NCBI RefSeq assembly: GCF_022788715.1 | Contig: NZ_CP085167.1 | Coordinates: 2,989,001-3,053,000 of the forward strand | Length of the DNA: 64,000 nt | Source of the DNA: Sulfitobacter sp. DSM 110093 | GTDB lineage: Bacteria; Pseudomonadota; Alphaproteobacteria; Rhodobacterales; Rhodobacteraceae | Reading direction: 5' to 3' | Shown: positions 48,366-56,692 of the stretch, piece after piece | Position numbering within the stretch: the stretch's first letter is position 1 | How the letters are laid out: the number at the start of each line of letters is the position of its first letter | Notes under the pieces: model-generated | The model's database searches: none | The model's input: only the letters and a program-made list of their open reading frames with translations | What the model was told of the DNA's origin: nothing | Program-made: the position numbers and the translations under genes

Positions 48366-49898
48366 TCAGCCGCCGTCTGCTGCTGTTGCGTTTTGGGCTG
48401 GGGTGACCGCTGTGCTCTCATCTTCTGCACTCTCTTCCGGCGCGTCATCCGCTGGCACGGCCTCGGCAGCAGGCTCAGTGACTTGCGCATCTGCCGACGG
48501 TTCTTCGGACGTACCATCGCTCAACGCGCCGTTCTCCCAATCGCCCGAGGCTTCTTCACCGCTGGCATAGCGCATGGTGCCGTTGCCCTGCCGTTTGCCT
48601 GCTTTAAAGGTGCCTTCATAGACATCGCCATTGGCATAGGTCGCCACGCCCTGCCCTTCGATCTCGCCCTCGGTCCAATCGCCTTCGTAGACAAAGCCGC
48701 TGGCCATAGTGATCTTGCCCTGACCGTGGCGCTGGCCGTCGGCGAATGCGCCCTCATAGACAGTGCCATCGGGATAAGTCGCCTTGCCCTGACCATGGCG
48801 CTGACCGTCCTGCCAGCCCCCCTCATAGCGGTAGCCGTCGGCATAGGTCATCACCCCTTGGCCATGGTTGCGGGCGTCTTTGAATTCGCCCTCATAGACC
48901 ACGCCGTTGGTATAGGTCGCGATGCCTTCGCCTTCGATCACGCCTGCCAGCCAAGCGCCTTCATAGGTCGATCCATCGGGATAGGTGATCTTGCCCATGC
49001 CATCGGCCAAATCATTGCGGAAGGTGCCAACGTAAACCGATCCGTCGGGATAGGTCACTTGACCCTCCCCCTCGATCTGCCCAGCGACCCAAGAGCCGGT
49101 GTAGACATAGCCATCGGTGCCGGTGAAGGTGCCCTGCCCATCGCGGCGGTCATCCTTAAAGTCGCCTTCATAGGTGTCGCCGTTTTCATAGGTGACCTTG
49201 CCCTTGCCCTCACGGCGGCCCGCGACCAGCGTGCCTTCGTAGATATCGCCGTTGGGCTGGGTCAGCGTCCCGGTCCCGTCGATCTGGCCGTCTTTCCACA
49301 GGCCCACATAGACCAACCCGTCGGGCATGGTCAGCGTGCCCTCGCCACTGCGCTTGCCGCCTTCGATCTCGCCTTCATAGACCGCGCCATCGGGGTAGGT
49401 GATCGTGCCGACGCCCTGTTTGACGCCATCGACCCAATCGCCTTTGTATTCATAGCCACCGGGGCTTTGCATCACGCCCTTGCCGTGGTGTTTGGCATTG
49501 CGGAACGCGCCCTCATAGCGCACGCCATTGGCGTAGATCGCCACGCCTTGCCCCATGATCGCGCCCGCTTCCCACTCGCCCTCATAGGTGCCGCCATCGG
49601 CAAAGGTGATCTTGCCCAGACCTTCGGGTTTGCCCTTGGCAAAGTTACCCTCATAGACCGACCCATTGGGGAAGCGCGCGACGCCTTCGCCCTTGATCTC
49701 GCCTTCAACCCATTCGCCGGAATATTCATAGCCGTTGGGCAGCTTATAGGTGCCGGTGCCATGCTGAAGGCCGCCTTGAAACGTGCCCTCATAAATGCCG
49801 CCGTCGTCATATTCCTTGGTCAGCACCTGCCCGTCCTGCGCCGCAAGCGGTGTGGCCAGAAGAGCGATCAGACAGAGGGGCAGGCTGCGGTGCAACAT
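48366..49898 (-). CDS. Secreted 18-repeat MORN protein
   Basis: A 510-residue protein with a signal peptide (to PLAAQ, about residue 21) followed by 18 uninterrupted 23-residue MORN repeats (residues 36-449; YEGxWxxGxxxGxGxxxxxDGxx), a degenerate nineteenth, and an acidic Ala/Glu/Pro tail of about 50 residues. MORN repeats form an elongated beta-hairpin rod used for membrane or protein contact. Repeats 1-9 and 10-18 appear to be duplicates of one nine-repeat block. The location would be periplasmic or cell-surface. No catalytic domain is present, so it is probably a scaffold; function unknown. Confidence 0.92.
   Translation of the reverse strand: MLHRSLPLCLIALLATPLAAQDGQVLTKEYDDGGIYEGTFQGGLQHGTGTYKLPNGYEYSGEWVEGEIKGEGVARFPNGSVYEGNFAKGKPEGLGKITFADGGTYEGEWEAGAIMGQGVAIYANGVRYEGAFRNAKHHGKGVMQSPGGYEYKGDWVDGVKQGVGTITYPDGAVYEGEIEGGKRSGEGTLTMPDGLVYVGLWKDGQIDGTGTLTQPNGDIYEGTLVAGRREGKGKVTYENGDTYEGDFKDDRRDGQGTFTGTDGYVYTGSWVAGQIEGEGQVTYPDGSVYVGTFRNDLADGMGKITYPDGSTYEGAWLAGVIEGEGIATYTNGVVYEGEFKDARNHGQGVMTYADGYRYEGGWQDGQRHGQGKATYPDGTVYEGAFADGQRHGQGKITMASGFVYEGDWTEGEIEGQGVATYANGDVYEGTFKAGKRQGNGTMRYASGEEASGDWENGALSDGTSEEPSADAQVTEPAAEAVPADDAPEESAEDESTAVTPAQNATAADGG
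48552..49793 (-). repeat. Tandem MORN array, 18 x 69 bp, higher-order 9-repeat unit
   Basis: Eighteen in-phase 69-bp units without indels. Repeats 2, 4, 6, 8 and 11, 13, 15, 17 have W at column 5, others F, I or L. Ile at column 10 occurs only in 2, 4, 8 and 11, 13, 17. Gly-Tyr at columns 21-22 occurs only in 1, 5, 10, 14. Every pattern recurs at +9, and W/F alternation breaks phase at 9/10, indicating duplication of a nine-repeat (207-residue) block. Confidence 0.85.
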
Positions 49899-50103
49899 GG
49901 GCGGAAATTCCCGATCTCGTTAAGTGTCATTTGCCCTGAGGTTACGGGTGATAGGAAGCAGAGGCAACGTGTTTGCAAGACGGGCACGCCGGTTTCGGCC
50001 GATCCAGCCCGGCGCATGCGCTGCGGCACACAGGCGCACAGGGGTTTCGCCACTGCGCCGATCTGCTACATCCGACAAACGCCAGCCAGCCCGGAGCCAT
50101 GCT

Positions 50104-51561
50104 ATGACAGACCGCTTTCGCCTCACCCTTGGGCAATTAAACCCGACTGTCGGTGATTTGTCGGGAAATGCGGCACTGGCACGCAAAACGTGGGAAGCTG
50201 GCCGCGACGCAGGTGCGCAGATGGTCGCTCTGCCTGAGTTGTTCCTGACCGGGCATGATGCCGAAAGGCTGCATCACAACCCTGCCTTTCAACGTGATGT
50301 ACTGGCTCATTTGAAAACGCTTGCCGAGCACTGCGCAGATGGCCCTGCACTGGCACTCGGCGCACCGTGGGTCGAGGGCACGCAGGTCTATAACGCCTAC
50401 CTGATTTTGCAGGACGGCAAGATCGCCCAGCGGGTGCTTCAACACAGCCTCGCGCCACGCTCTCACTTCGACGCTGGCCCGATCAGCGGCCCCTATGTGG
50501 TGGACGGGCTGCGCATCGGCTCTCCTATCGGCGCGGATGGCTGGGAAAGCGATGTGGCCGAAACACAGGCCGAGACCGGGGCCGAGTTCCTTTTGATCCC
50601 AAATGCCGCACCCCATCTACGCGGTGCGATGGACCGGCGGCTAAACCATATGGTCGCGCGGGTGATTGAGACTGAGCTGCCGCTGATCTACCTCAATATG
50701 ACCGGCGGACAGGAAGAGCAGGTGTTTGATGGTGCTTCATTCGCGCTGAACCCCGGCGGCAGGCTGGCGCTGCAACTGCCCGCATTCGACGACGCCATCG
50801 CCCATGTCGACTTAGAGCGTGGGACGGACGGCTGGAAAATCGCGGCAGGCACTCTCGCGCCTCAACCAGAAGCGCCTGAACGAGACTACCGCGCGATGGT
50901 CGTGGGCCTGCGGGACCATGTTGCGAAAACGGGCGCCACTCAGGTGTTTATCGAACAGGCCGAAGGGAATGATGCCGCGCTGGCAACGGCCATTGCGCTG
51001 GATGCTTTGGGGCCAGAGAATGTTCGCCGGATTGCGATCCCTGAGGAGGGGCGCGTGCATTCCGCGCTGCACGACAATCTGGCCGCGCTTGGGGCAGAGG
51101 TAAGCACAGATGCTTTCGCGCCCCGCCTACGCGGTATGATGCTGCACGTCTTGGCGGATGATGCCGGGGCACTGTTGATCACTCCACAGAATAAGACCGT
51201 CGCAACGATGGGGGCCGCGCCGGTCCCGAGGGGCGATTTCAATCCTGTCAAAGACCTATACCAGACCGAGGTTCAGGCGCTTTGTCACTGGCGCAATGAG
51301 ACCCACCGCGATTGGATGCAAGGGCCCGCAGATGCAGCACTGCCTGTGTTGAAGCTCATCCCAAAAGATAGCGCTTTGGACGGCATCCTGCGGATTCTTT
51401 TGGATGATAACGGCAGCGTACATGATTGCGTGGCGGCCGGTTACGAAGGGCAGACCGCAGAAGAGGTCGCAGCGCAAATTGCCACCCGTCCGTCACAGAA
51501 TAACCGGTCCGCCCCCGGCCCCCGGCTCACGGCAGTGCGTGCGCCCTTTTGGAAAGCCTAG
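50104..51561 (+). CDS. NadE-like protein lacking both active sites (putative pseudoenzyme)
   Basis: The 485-residue product aligns along its length with glutamine-dependent NAD synthetase: N-terminal nitrilase-like domain (residues 1-255; LALPELFLTG, NHMVARVIET, YLNMTGGQEEQVFDG) and C-terminal synthetase-like domain (IALDALGPENV, NPVKDLYQTEVQAL, HRDWMQGPA). However, the nitrilase Cys (normally in SPICED) is G143 in SPIGAD, the catalytic Lys position is Q113, and the ATP-pyrophosphatase SGGVDS loop is AEGNDA (286-291). It also lacks about 60 residues. Only the first Glu (E45) remains. The frame is intact with GGAG seven bases upstream, so it is probably expressed but not a working NAD synthetase. 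Divergent from the MORN gene. Confidence 0.82.
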   Translation: MTDRFRLTLGQLNPTVGDLSGNAALARKTWEAGRDAGAQMVALPELFLTGHDAERLHHNPAFQRDVLAHLKTLAEHCADGPALALGAPWVEGTQVYNAYLILQDGKIAQRVLQHSLAPRSHFDAGPISGPYVVDGLRIGSPIGADGWESDVAETQAETGAEFLLIPNAAPHLRGAMDRRLNHMVARVIETELPLIYLNMTGGQEEQVFDGASFALNPGGRLALQLPAFDDAIAHVDLERGTDGWKIAAGTLAPQPEAPERDYRAMVVGLRDHVAKTGATQVFIEQAEGNDAALATAIALDALGPENVRRIAIPEEGRVHSALHDNLAALGAEVSTDAFAPRLRGMMLHVLADDAGALLITPQNKTVATMGAAPVPRGDFNPVKDLYQTEVQALCHWRNETHRDWMQGPADAALPVLKLIPKDSALDGILRILLDDNGSVHDCVAAGYEGQTAEEVAAQIATRPSQNNRSAPGPRLTAVRAPFWKA

Positions 51562-51639
51562 CATTGCCACCCGTCTGGCGACCGACGGAAATATCCTGTT
51601 GGAACGTTCAAGAAGGACTGAACAACAAGGATGGACCCA

Positions 51640-52062
51640 ATGCAGACCTTCATAAAACGATGCATGACTATTTTTGCTTTGACGATCACCGCGATGACCG
51701 CCCTGCCGCAAACGGCCGTGGCGGAAAGAGTAGTCGTTCAAGAAAACAACGGTCACAACGCCAAGACAAAGACGGTAAAGCAAAACGATAAGGTGAAGGT
51801 GGAGAAGCAAAACCATAAGGCCAAAGCTTCAAAGCAAAGCCGCAAGGCCAAGGTGGTGAAACACAATGCCAAGAAGGTCACGAAGCGGCACCATCAACAT
51901 GATATCGGTCACCATTTCAGCAAAAAAGAAGTAGTCGTTATCAACAACTGGCGCACACGGGGCCTCCCCCAACCTCGCCGCGACGAAGTTTACATCGCGC
52001 ATGGCGACAGCATTTACCTCGCCGCGGCGGCAACGCTTTTGGTCAAGGCACTGATTGACTAA
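51640..52062 (+). CDS. Secreted Lys/His-rich repeat protein
   Basis: Start ATG 51640 follows AAGGA by eight bases (140 residues). A signal peptide ends near TAVAE (residues 25-29). Residues 47-82 are four 9-residue repeats of the form KQNxKxKxx, then KRHHQHDIGHH, giving a strongly basic region. The C-terminal 40 residues (INNWRTRGLPQPRRDEVYIA and ending LVKALID) resemble the end of RcnB-like periplasmic proteins, which are linked to metal handling. A metal- or anion-binding role is only a guess. A terminator follows. Confidence 0.75.
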   Translation: MQTFIKRCMTIFALTITAMTALPQTAVAERVVVQENNGHNAKTKTVKQNDKVKVEKQNHKAKASKQSRKAKVVKHNAKKVTKRHHQHDIGHHFSKKEVVVINNWRTRGLPQPRRDEVYIAHGDSIYLAAAATLLVKALID

Positions 52063-52145
52063 GGCGTAAAGACATCAGTACCACCGCCGCCGTCTCTGCG
52101 TCATACGCGTTTAGTCCGATAGGATGGCTGTGCGCGATCTCATAA

Positions 52146-52172
52146 GCCCGGAGAGTGATCTCCGGGCCTTTT
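52146..52172 (+). terminator. Intrinsic terminator
   Basis: GCCCGGAGA (52146-52154) and TCTCCGGGC (52159-52167) pair perfectly around GTGA, followed by CTTTTCTTT. It ends the Lys/His-rich gene's transcript. Confidence 0.88.
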
Positions 52173-52223
52173 CTTTGTCCGAAAACTAGGGCTAGCATGG
52201 GGCAGCAACCGCCGGGAGCCACC

Positions 52224-52589
52224 ATGATCGCCGTCATTTTCGAAGTCTTCCCCCACCCCGACCGCCGTGCGGAATACCTCGATATTGCGGCCAAGATGCG
52301 CCCTCTCTTGGAGGAGGTCGACGGCTTTATCTCTGTCGAGCGTTTCCAGAGCCTGGCCAACCCCGAAAAGCTGCTGTCGCTTTCGTTCTTTCGTGATGAA
52401 GAGGCAGTGCAGAACTGGCGCAAGCTGACCGCGCATCGCGGCGCGCAGGCGGCAGGGCGCGCGGGGATCTTTACCGACTATCACCTGCGCATTGCCCATG
52501 TGATCCGTGACTATGGCATGTTCGACCGCACCGAGGCGCCACAGGACAGTCAAGATATCCATCCGCCACGGCCCACTCCCGAAGGCTGA
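52224..52589 (+). CDS. Antibiotic biosynthesis monooxygenase (ABM) domain protein
   Basis: Start ATG 52224 after GGGAG; 121 residues. A single dimeric ferredoxin-like ABM domain: MIAVIFEVFPHPDRRAEYL, then DGFISVERFQSL and LSLSFFRDEEAVQNWR with a helix-borne Trp, HRGAQAAGRAGIF and YHLRIAHV. Such proteins range from quinol or heme monooxygenases to small binding proteins; no heme ligand can be assigned. It converges on the photolyase gene with a seven-base gap. Confidence 0.85.
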   Translation: MIAVIFEVFPHPDRRAEYLDIAAKMRPLLEEVDGFISVERFQSLANPEKLLSLSFFRDEEAVQNWRKLTAHRGAQAAGRAGIFTDYHLRIAHVIRDYGMFDRTEAPQDSQDIHPPRPTPEG

Positions 52590-52595
52590 CCGGGC

Positions 52596-54122
52596 CTAGA
52601 CCGTCTCCCCGGCCTCTAACCGCTGCAACCAGTTGCCCGCATCGCGCAAGATCGCCTCACGACGGTCCGCATCCATGCGGCCCCATGTCGCGTACATATT
52701 TCTCATCCGCGCATTGCCCTGAAACCGCTCACGGTGACGGTCAAGGAAGTGCCAATAAAGCAGGTTGAACGGGCAGGCTTTCTCGCCCGCCTTCGCGCTG
52801 ACGCTATAGCTGCACCCTTTGCAATAGTCCGACATCCGGTTGATGTAAGCTCCCGACGAAACATAGGGTTTCGAGGCTATCACCCCGCCATCGGCAAACT
52901 GGCTCATCCCCACGGTATTAGGCGCTTCGACCCATTCATAGGCATCCGCGTAGACCTCTAGATACCATTCATGCACCTGATGCGGATCAATCCCAGCCAG
53001 CAGGGCAAAATTTCCCGTCACCATCAGCCGCTGAATGTGATGCGCATAGGCGTATTTCTGCGTTTGCCCGATGGCTTGCCGAAGACAATTCATCTGCGTG
53101 TCGGCACCCCAGTAAAAGGCAGGCAAGTCGCGGTCATGGCGCAGCACGTTGCGCGCCACATACCCCGGCCCTTCAAGGAAATAGATGCCCCGCACATATT
53201 CCCGCCAACCTAGGATCTGGCGAATGAACCCTTCGGCGGCGTTGATTGGCACGTCGCCCTCCAGCCATGCTTGTTCCGCGGCCCGGCAGACCTCCATCGG
53301 GTCCAACAAGCCGAGGTTAAGGTAAGGGGAGATCAGCGCGTGAAAGAGATAGGGCTGATCCTGCAACATCGCGTCTTGGTAATCGCCAAACTGTGGCAGG
53401 GCGCGGGCGATGAAATGCGACAAGACTTGCAGGGCCTCCTCGCGCGTTGTGGCAAAGTCATAGGGGTGGAGATCACCGAAATTGTCCCCAAAGCGGGCCT
53501 CAACAAGGTCCAGCACCGCTTGAGTCTCAGCATCCGGCGCAAAGCTGAGCGGCTCGGGGACGTCCAGCCCCTCTTTCGGTGGTTTGCGGTTGTCGTGGTC
53601 AAAGTTCCACTTGCCACCTGCTGGATCGTCGCCCTCCATCAACAGGCCGGTCTCGCGGCGCATCTCGCGGTAGAAATACTCCATCCGCAGCGCTTTGCGC
53701 CCCTCGGCCCAATCTTCGAACCGTTTGCGGCTGGCGATGAAACGGTCGTCTGGCAAAAGGCGGGTGGGGATCGGCGCATGGGTCAGCTTGCTGATCAGAC
53801 GCCACTCCCCCGGTTCCGTCACGATCACCTCATCCGCACCGGTTTCTTCTGCGCGGCGCAGCAGTTCTCCAACGATAGAGCCTGCGTTCTCAGGGTCGTC
53901 CAGCCGGGTGTAGCGGAGGGTCCAGCCGTCATTCTCCAGCGTGCGGGAAAATTTGCGCATGGCAGCAAAGATCAGCGCGATCTTCTTGGGGTGGTGGCGC
54001 ACATATTCAGCCTCTTGCGCCACTTCGGCCATGACCACCACATCGCGCGCCTTGTCGGCCTCGCGTAGCGATGACAGGTTGAGGGAGAGTTGATCGCCCA
54101 GAACCAAGATCAAACGGCTCAC
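52596..54122 (-). CDS. FeS-BCP-type (6-4) photolyase/cryptochrome, PhrB-like
   Basis: A 508-residue DNA photolyase-family flavoprotein of the iron-sulfur bacterial group, which repairs (6-4) photoproducts with light. Four cysteines (346, 434, 437, 450) have spacing 88, 3 and 13, the same as the 4Fe-4S ligands C350, C438, C441 and C454 of Agrobacterium PhrB. N-terminal Rossmann part is LILVLGDQLSLN; FAD-domain motifs include GWREYVRGIYF and WYLEVYADAYEW. I use GTG 54122, which overlaps the SDR stop (GTGA) by four bases. Translation is coupled to the SDR gene. Confidence 0.9.
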   Translation of the reverse strand: MSRLILVLGDQLSLNLSSLREADKARDVVVMAEVAQEAEYVRHHPKKIALIFAAMRKFSRTLENDGWTLRYTRLDDPENAGSIVGELLRRAEETGADEVIVTEPGEWRLISKLTHAPIPTRLLPDDRFIASRKRFEDWAEGRKALRMEYFYREMRRETGLLMEGDDPAGGKWNFDHDNRKPPKEGLDVPEPLSFAPDAETQAVLDLVEARFGDNFGDLHPYDFATTREEALQVLSHFIARALPQFGDYQDAMLQDQPYLFHALISPYLNLGLLDPMEVCRAAEQAWLEGDVPINAAEGFIRQILGWREYVRGIYFLEGPGYVARNVLRHDRDLPAFYWGADTQMNCLRQAIGQTQKYAYAHHIQRLMVTGNFALLAGIDPHQVHEWYLEVYADAYEWVEAPNTVGMSQFADGGVIASKPYVSSGAYINRMSDYCKGCSYSVSAKAGEKACPFNLLYWHFLDRHRERFQGNARMRNMYATWGRMDADRREAILRDAGNWLQRLEAGETV

Positions 54123-54787
54123 CACGGCACCGCCTTTCCGGCCCAATCGAAGAACCCGCCGCTATTGTCCGGGGTCAGCTCGTCGATCACCCGCAGCAGA
54201 TTGTCCGCAGCCTCCCCCGGCGGCACCGCCGGATGGCGGCCCAGATATTTCTCGGTAAAGGGTGTCTCAACCGTGCCGGGGTGCAGCGCCACGCACATGC
54301 TTTGCGGATGGCTGCGGCTGAGTTCAATCGCGGCGGTATGGACGATCTGGTTCACCGCCGCCTTGGCGCTGCGGTAGCTGATCCAGCCGCCCAAACGGTT
54401 GTCCCCGATAGAGCCGACCCGCGCCGAAAGCACAGCAAAGACAGCCCGACGGTCGCGCGGCAACAGCTTGGCCGCGTGGCGCAATATGAGGGCCGGGCCA
54501 ACCGCGTTCAGGGCAAATTGGTCCATCATCGCCTTTTGGGAGATTGCCTTGATGGATTTCTCTGGGGTAGAGCCGTCAATCTCCAAAGCGCCTGTGGCGA
54601 CGATCACCGCGTCGAAAGGGCCGGTAAGCCCCTCCAGCGCCGCATTCACCGAAGCCTCATCCCTAAGGTCCAGCCCATCGTGGGCGCGAGAGAGCGCCGT
54701 TACCTCATCCCCGCGCGCCCGCAAGGTGTCGCTCAGCGCCGCGCCGATCCCGCCGCTGGCCCCGATCACAAGCACCCGCGCGCTCAC
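54119..54787 (-). CDS. SDR family NAD(P)-dependent oxidoreductase
   Basis: I prefer GTG 54787, preceded by GGAGG seven bases upstream, over a longer ATG frame from 54841; the product has 222 residues. Rossmann motif VLVIGASGGIGAAL starts at residue 4, and the catalytic set is Ser in VLSARVGSIGDN with YRSAK as YxxxK. Such short-chain enzymes reduce or oxidise hydroxyl groups; the substrate is unknown. It overlaps the photolyase start by four bases, a pairing often seen between FeS photolyases and SDR genes in alphaproteobacteria (recollection, not checked). Confidence 0.87.
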   Translation of the reverse strand: MSARVLVIGASGGIGAALSDTLRARGDEVTALSRAHDGLDLRDEASVNAALEGLTGPFDAVIVATGALEIDGSTPEKSIKAISQKAMMDQFALNAVGPALILRHAAKLLPRDRRAVFAVLSARVGSIGDNRLGGWISYRSAKAAVNQIVHTAAIELSRSHPQSMCVALHPGTVETPFTEKYLGRHPAVPPGEAADNLLRVIDELTPDNSGGFFDWAGKAVPW

Positions 54788-54927
54788 GCTGTCGCCTCCC
54801 GTGGTATCGCTTGTCGCTGCATCCGCATCTCCCTTTATCATAGGCAGATAGGTGGTGCAGTCGCGTGGGCAAACAAAACCCTCAACACCCCCTTTTCATT
54901 TGAAAAGACCGGCGTATAACTATCCGC

Positions 54928-55014
54928 ATGACACAGGCCGTCCATATCCCGACCCTGCCGCGCTACTGCGCGGGCCTGCTGCGCGCCAACTTGCTGCACC
55001 TAATTCGCCTCTGA
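54928..55014 (+). CDS. leuA leader peptide
   Basis: A 28-residue frame whose second half is rich in leucine: residues 10, 17, 18, 22, 23, 25 and 28, with the less common codons TTG and CTA among them. Its stop codon lies inside a strong hairpin, and the leuA gene begins 81 bases later. This is the pattern of ribosome-mediated attenuation: slow Leu decoding would alter the downstream fold. Leu leader peptides before leuA are known in alphaproteobacteria. No strong ribosome site is evident. Confidence 0.72.
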   Translation: MTQAVHIPTLPRYCAGLLRANLLHLIRL

Positions 55015-55043
55015 GCGTGCCCTTCGGCGCGCCCGCTCAGAGG
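55008..55043 (+). promoter_or_regulatory. Attenuator hairpin in the leuA leader
   Basis: CCTCTGAGCG (55008-55017) pairs perfectly with CGCTCAGAGG (55034-55043); inside, GTGCC and GGCGC can extend the stem around CTTC. It includes the leader peptide stop. There is no T-run, so it may act by pausing, by translation of leuA or with Rho rather than as a classical terminator. Confidence 0.65.
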
Positions 55044-55095
55044 GATGTGTTGCGCGCCAAGGATACCAGCAAAGAAAGAACCCAGGATGACCGAT

Positions 55096-56655
55096 ATGAC
55101 GAAACAGGACCGTGTGTTGATTTTTGACACCACCTTGCGGGATGGCGAACAATCCCCCGGGGCGACGATGACCCATGCCGAAAAGCTGGAGATCGCGCAG
55201 CTTTTGGATGAGATGGGCGTCGACATCATCGAAGCAGGTTTTCCCATCGCTTCCGAAGGCGACTTTAACGCGGTGAGCGAGATCGCCCGCCAAAGCCAGA
55301 ACGCCGTGATCTGTGGCCTTGCCCGCGCGCAATTGGGCGATATCGACCGCTGCTGGGAGGCCGTGAAACACGCCCGCCAGCCGCGCATCCACACCTTCAT
55401 CGGCACCTCGCCCCTGCACCGCGCCATTCCGAACCTGACCCAGGATGAGATGGCCGACCGCATCCATGAAACAGTGACCCACGCGCGCAACCTCTGCGAC
55501 AACGTGCAATGGTCGCCGATGGATGCTACACGGACTGAGCTTGATTACCTCTACCGTGTTGTTGAGATCGCCATCAAAGCCGGGGCCACCACGATCAACA
55601 TCCCCGATACCGTGGGCTATACGGCCCCGCGCGAAAGCGCCGATCTGATCGCCAAACTGCTCGAAAACGTGCCCGGCGCGGATGAGATCATCTTTGCCAC
55701 CCATTGCCACAACGATCTGGGCATGGCGACGGCCAATAGCCTTGCCGCTGTCGAGGCCGGGGCGCGACAGGTGGAATGCACCATCAACGGTCTGGGCGAA
55801 CGCGCGGGCAACACGGCGCTCGAAGAGGTCGTCATGGCGCTGAAGGTGCGCAATGACATCATGCCTTATGAGACGCGCATCGACAGCACCAAGATCATGA
55901 ACATCTCGCGTCGCGTTGCGACGGTCTCGGGCTTTGCAGTGCAGTTCAACAAGGCCATCGTGGGCAAGAACGCCTTTGCCCATGAGAGCGGCATCCATCA
56001 AGACGGCATGCTCAAAAACGCCGAAACCTTTGAGATCATGCGCCCCGAGGATGTGGGTCTGACCGAGACCAATATCGTCATGGGCAAACACTCGGGCCGC
56101 GCGGCGCTGCGGTCCAAGCTCGAAGACCTCGGGTTTGAACTGGGGGACAACCAGCTTAAGGATGTCTTCGTGCGGTTCAAGGAATTGGCCGACCGTAAAA
56201 AGGAAATCTACGAGGATGACCTGATTGCGCTGATGCGCACCGCGACTGACCCCGAAGAGGACCGCATTCGCCTTAAGTCGATGAAGGTCGTTTGCGGCAC
56301 CGATGGCCCGCAGACCGCCGACATGGTGCTTGAGGTGGATGGCGCAGAGCAGAGCACGAACCAAACGGGCGATGGCCCCGTCGACGCGGCGTTCAACTGC
56401 ATCAAGGCACTGGTGCCGCACACCGCGCGCTTGCAGCTTTACCAAGTGCATGCGGTCACCGAAGGCACCGACGCGCAGGCGACGGTGTCCGTCCGGATGG
56501 AGGAAGAGGGCCGCATCGTGACCGGCCAATCTGCCGATACCGATACTGTAGTGGCGAGTGTGCGGGCCTATATCCACGCGCTGAACCGCCTGCTGGTGCG
56601 GCGTGAGAAGGGCGGCACGGACAAGCGTGAGATTAACTACAAAGATGTGAGTTGA
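55096..56655 (+). CDS. leuA: 2-isopropylmalate synthase
   Basis: LeuA condenses acetyl-CoA with 2-oxoisovalerate, the first committed step to leucine. I use ATG 55096 (AGGA eight bases upstream); ATG 55087 is possible. The 519-residue protein has the TIM-barrel opening [19 protein letters not shown] with the catalytic Arg-Asp, metal motif [11 protein letters not shown], the linker, and a C-terminal LeuA-dimer domain (from about 390) for leucine feedback. Expression is probably attenuated by the leader. A terminator follows. Confidence 0.96.
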   Translation: MTKQDRVLIFDTTLRDGEQSPGATMTHAEKLEIAQLLDEMGVDIIEAGFPIASEGDFNAVSEIARQSQNAVICGLARAQLGDIDRCWEAVKHARQPRIHTFIGTSPLHRAIPNLTQDEMADRIHETVTHARNLCDNVQWSPMDATRTELDYLYRVVEIAIKAGATTINIPDTVGYTAPRESADLIAKLLENVPGADEIIFATHCHNDLGMATANSLAAVEAGARQVECTINGLGERAGNTALEEVVMALKVRNDIMPYETRIDSTKIMNISRRVATVSGFAVQFNKAIVGKNAFAHESGIHQDGMLKNAETFEIMRPEDVGLTETNIVMGKHSGRAALRSKLEDLGFELGDNQLKDVFVRFKELADRKKEIYEDDLIALMRTATDPEEDRIRLKSMKVVCGTDGPQTADMVLEVDGAEQSTNQTGDGPVDAAFNCIKALVPHTARLQLYQVHAVTEGTDAQATVSVRMEEEGRIVTGQSADTDTVVASVRAYIHALNRLLVRREKGGTDKREINYKDVS

Positions 56656-56661
56656 TGCGGA

Positions 56662-56685
56662 GGGCGGGGGAAACCCCGCCCTTTT
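56662..56685 (+). terminator. Intrinsic terminator of leuA
   Basis: GGGCGGGG (56662-56669) pairs with CCCCGCCC (56674-56681), loop GAAA, followed by TTTT. It begins seven bases after the leuA stop. Confidence 0.9.
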
Positions 56686-56692
56686 GCCTATA

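Noticed and set aside
48552..49793. Possible CRISPR or satellite DNA
   Set aside because: The 69-bp periodicity is in frame and encodes MORN repeats without spacers.
48315..50156. 613-codon plus-strand frame opposite the MORN gene
   Set aside because: The apparent repeats (IGIG-type) are the complement of the MORN repeats; no start signal.
51596..51609. GGAACGTTC as an ECF-type promoter for the Lys/His-rich gene
   Set aside because: Too close to the start codon at 51640 to leave an upstream leader and no matching -10 at the right spacing.
55000..56577. 525-codon minus-strand frame opposite leuA
   Set aside because: Shadow of leuA, which has all expected motifs.
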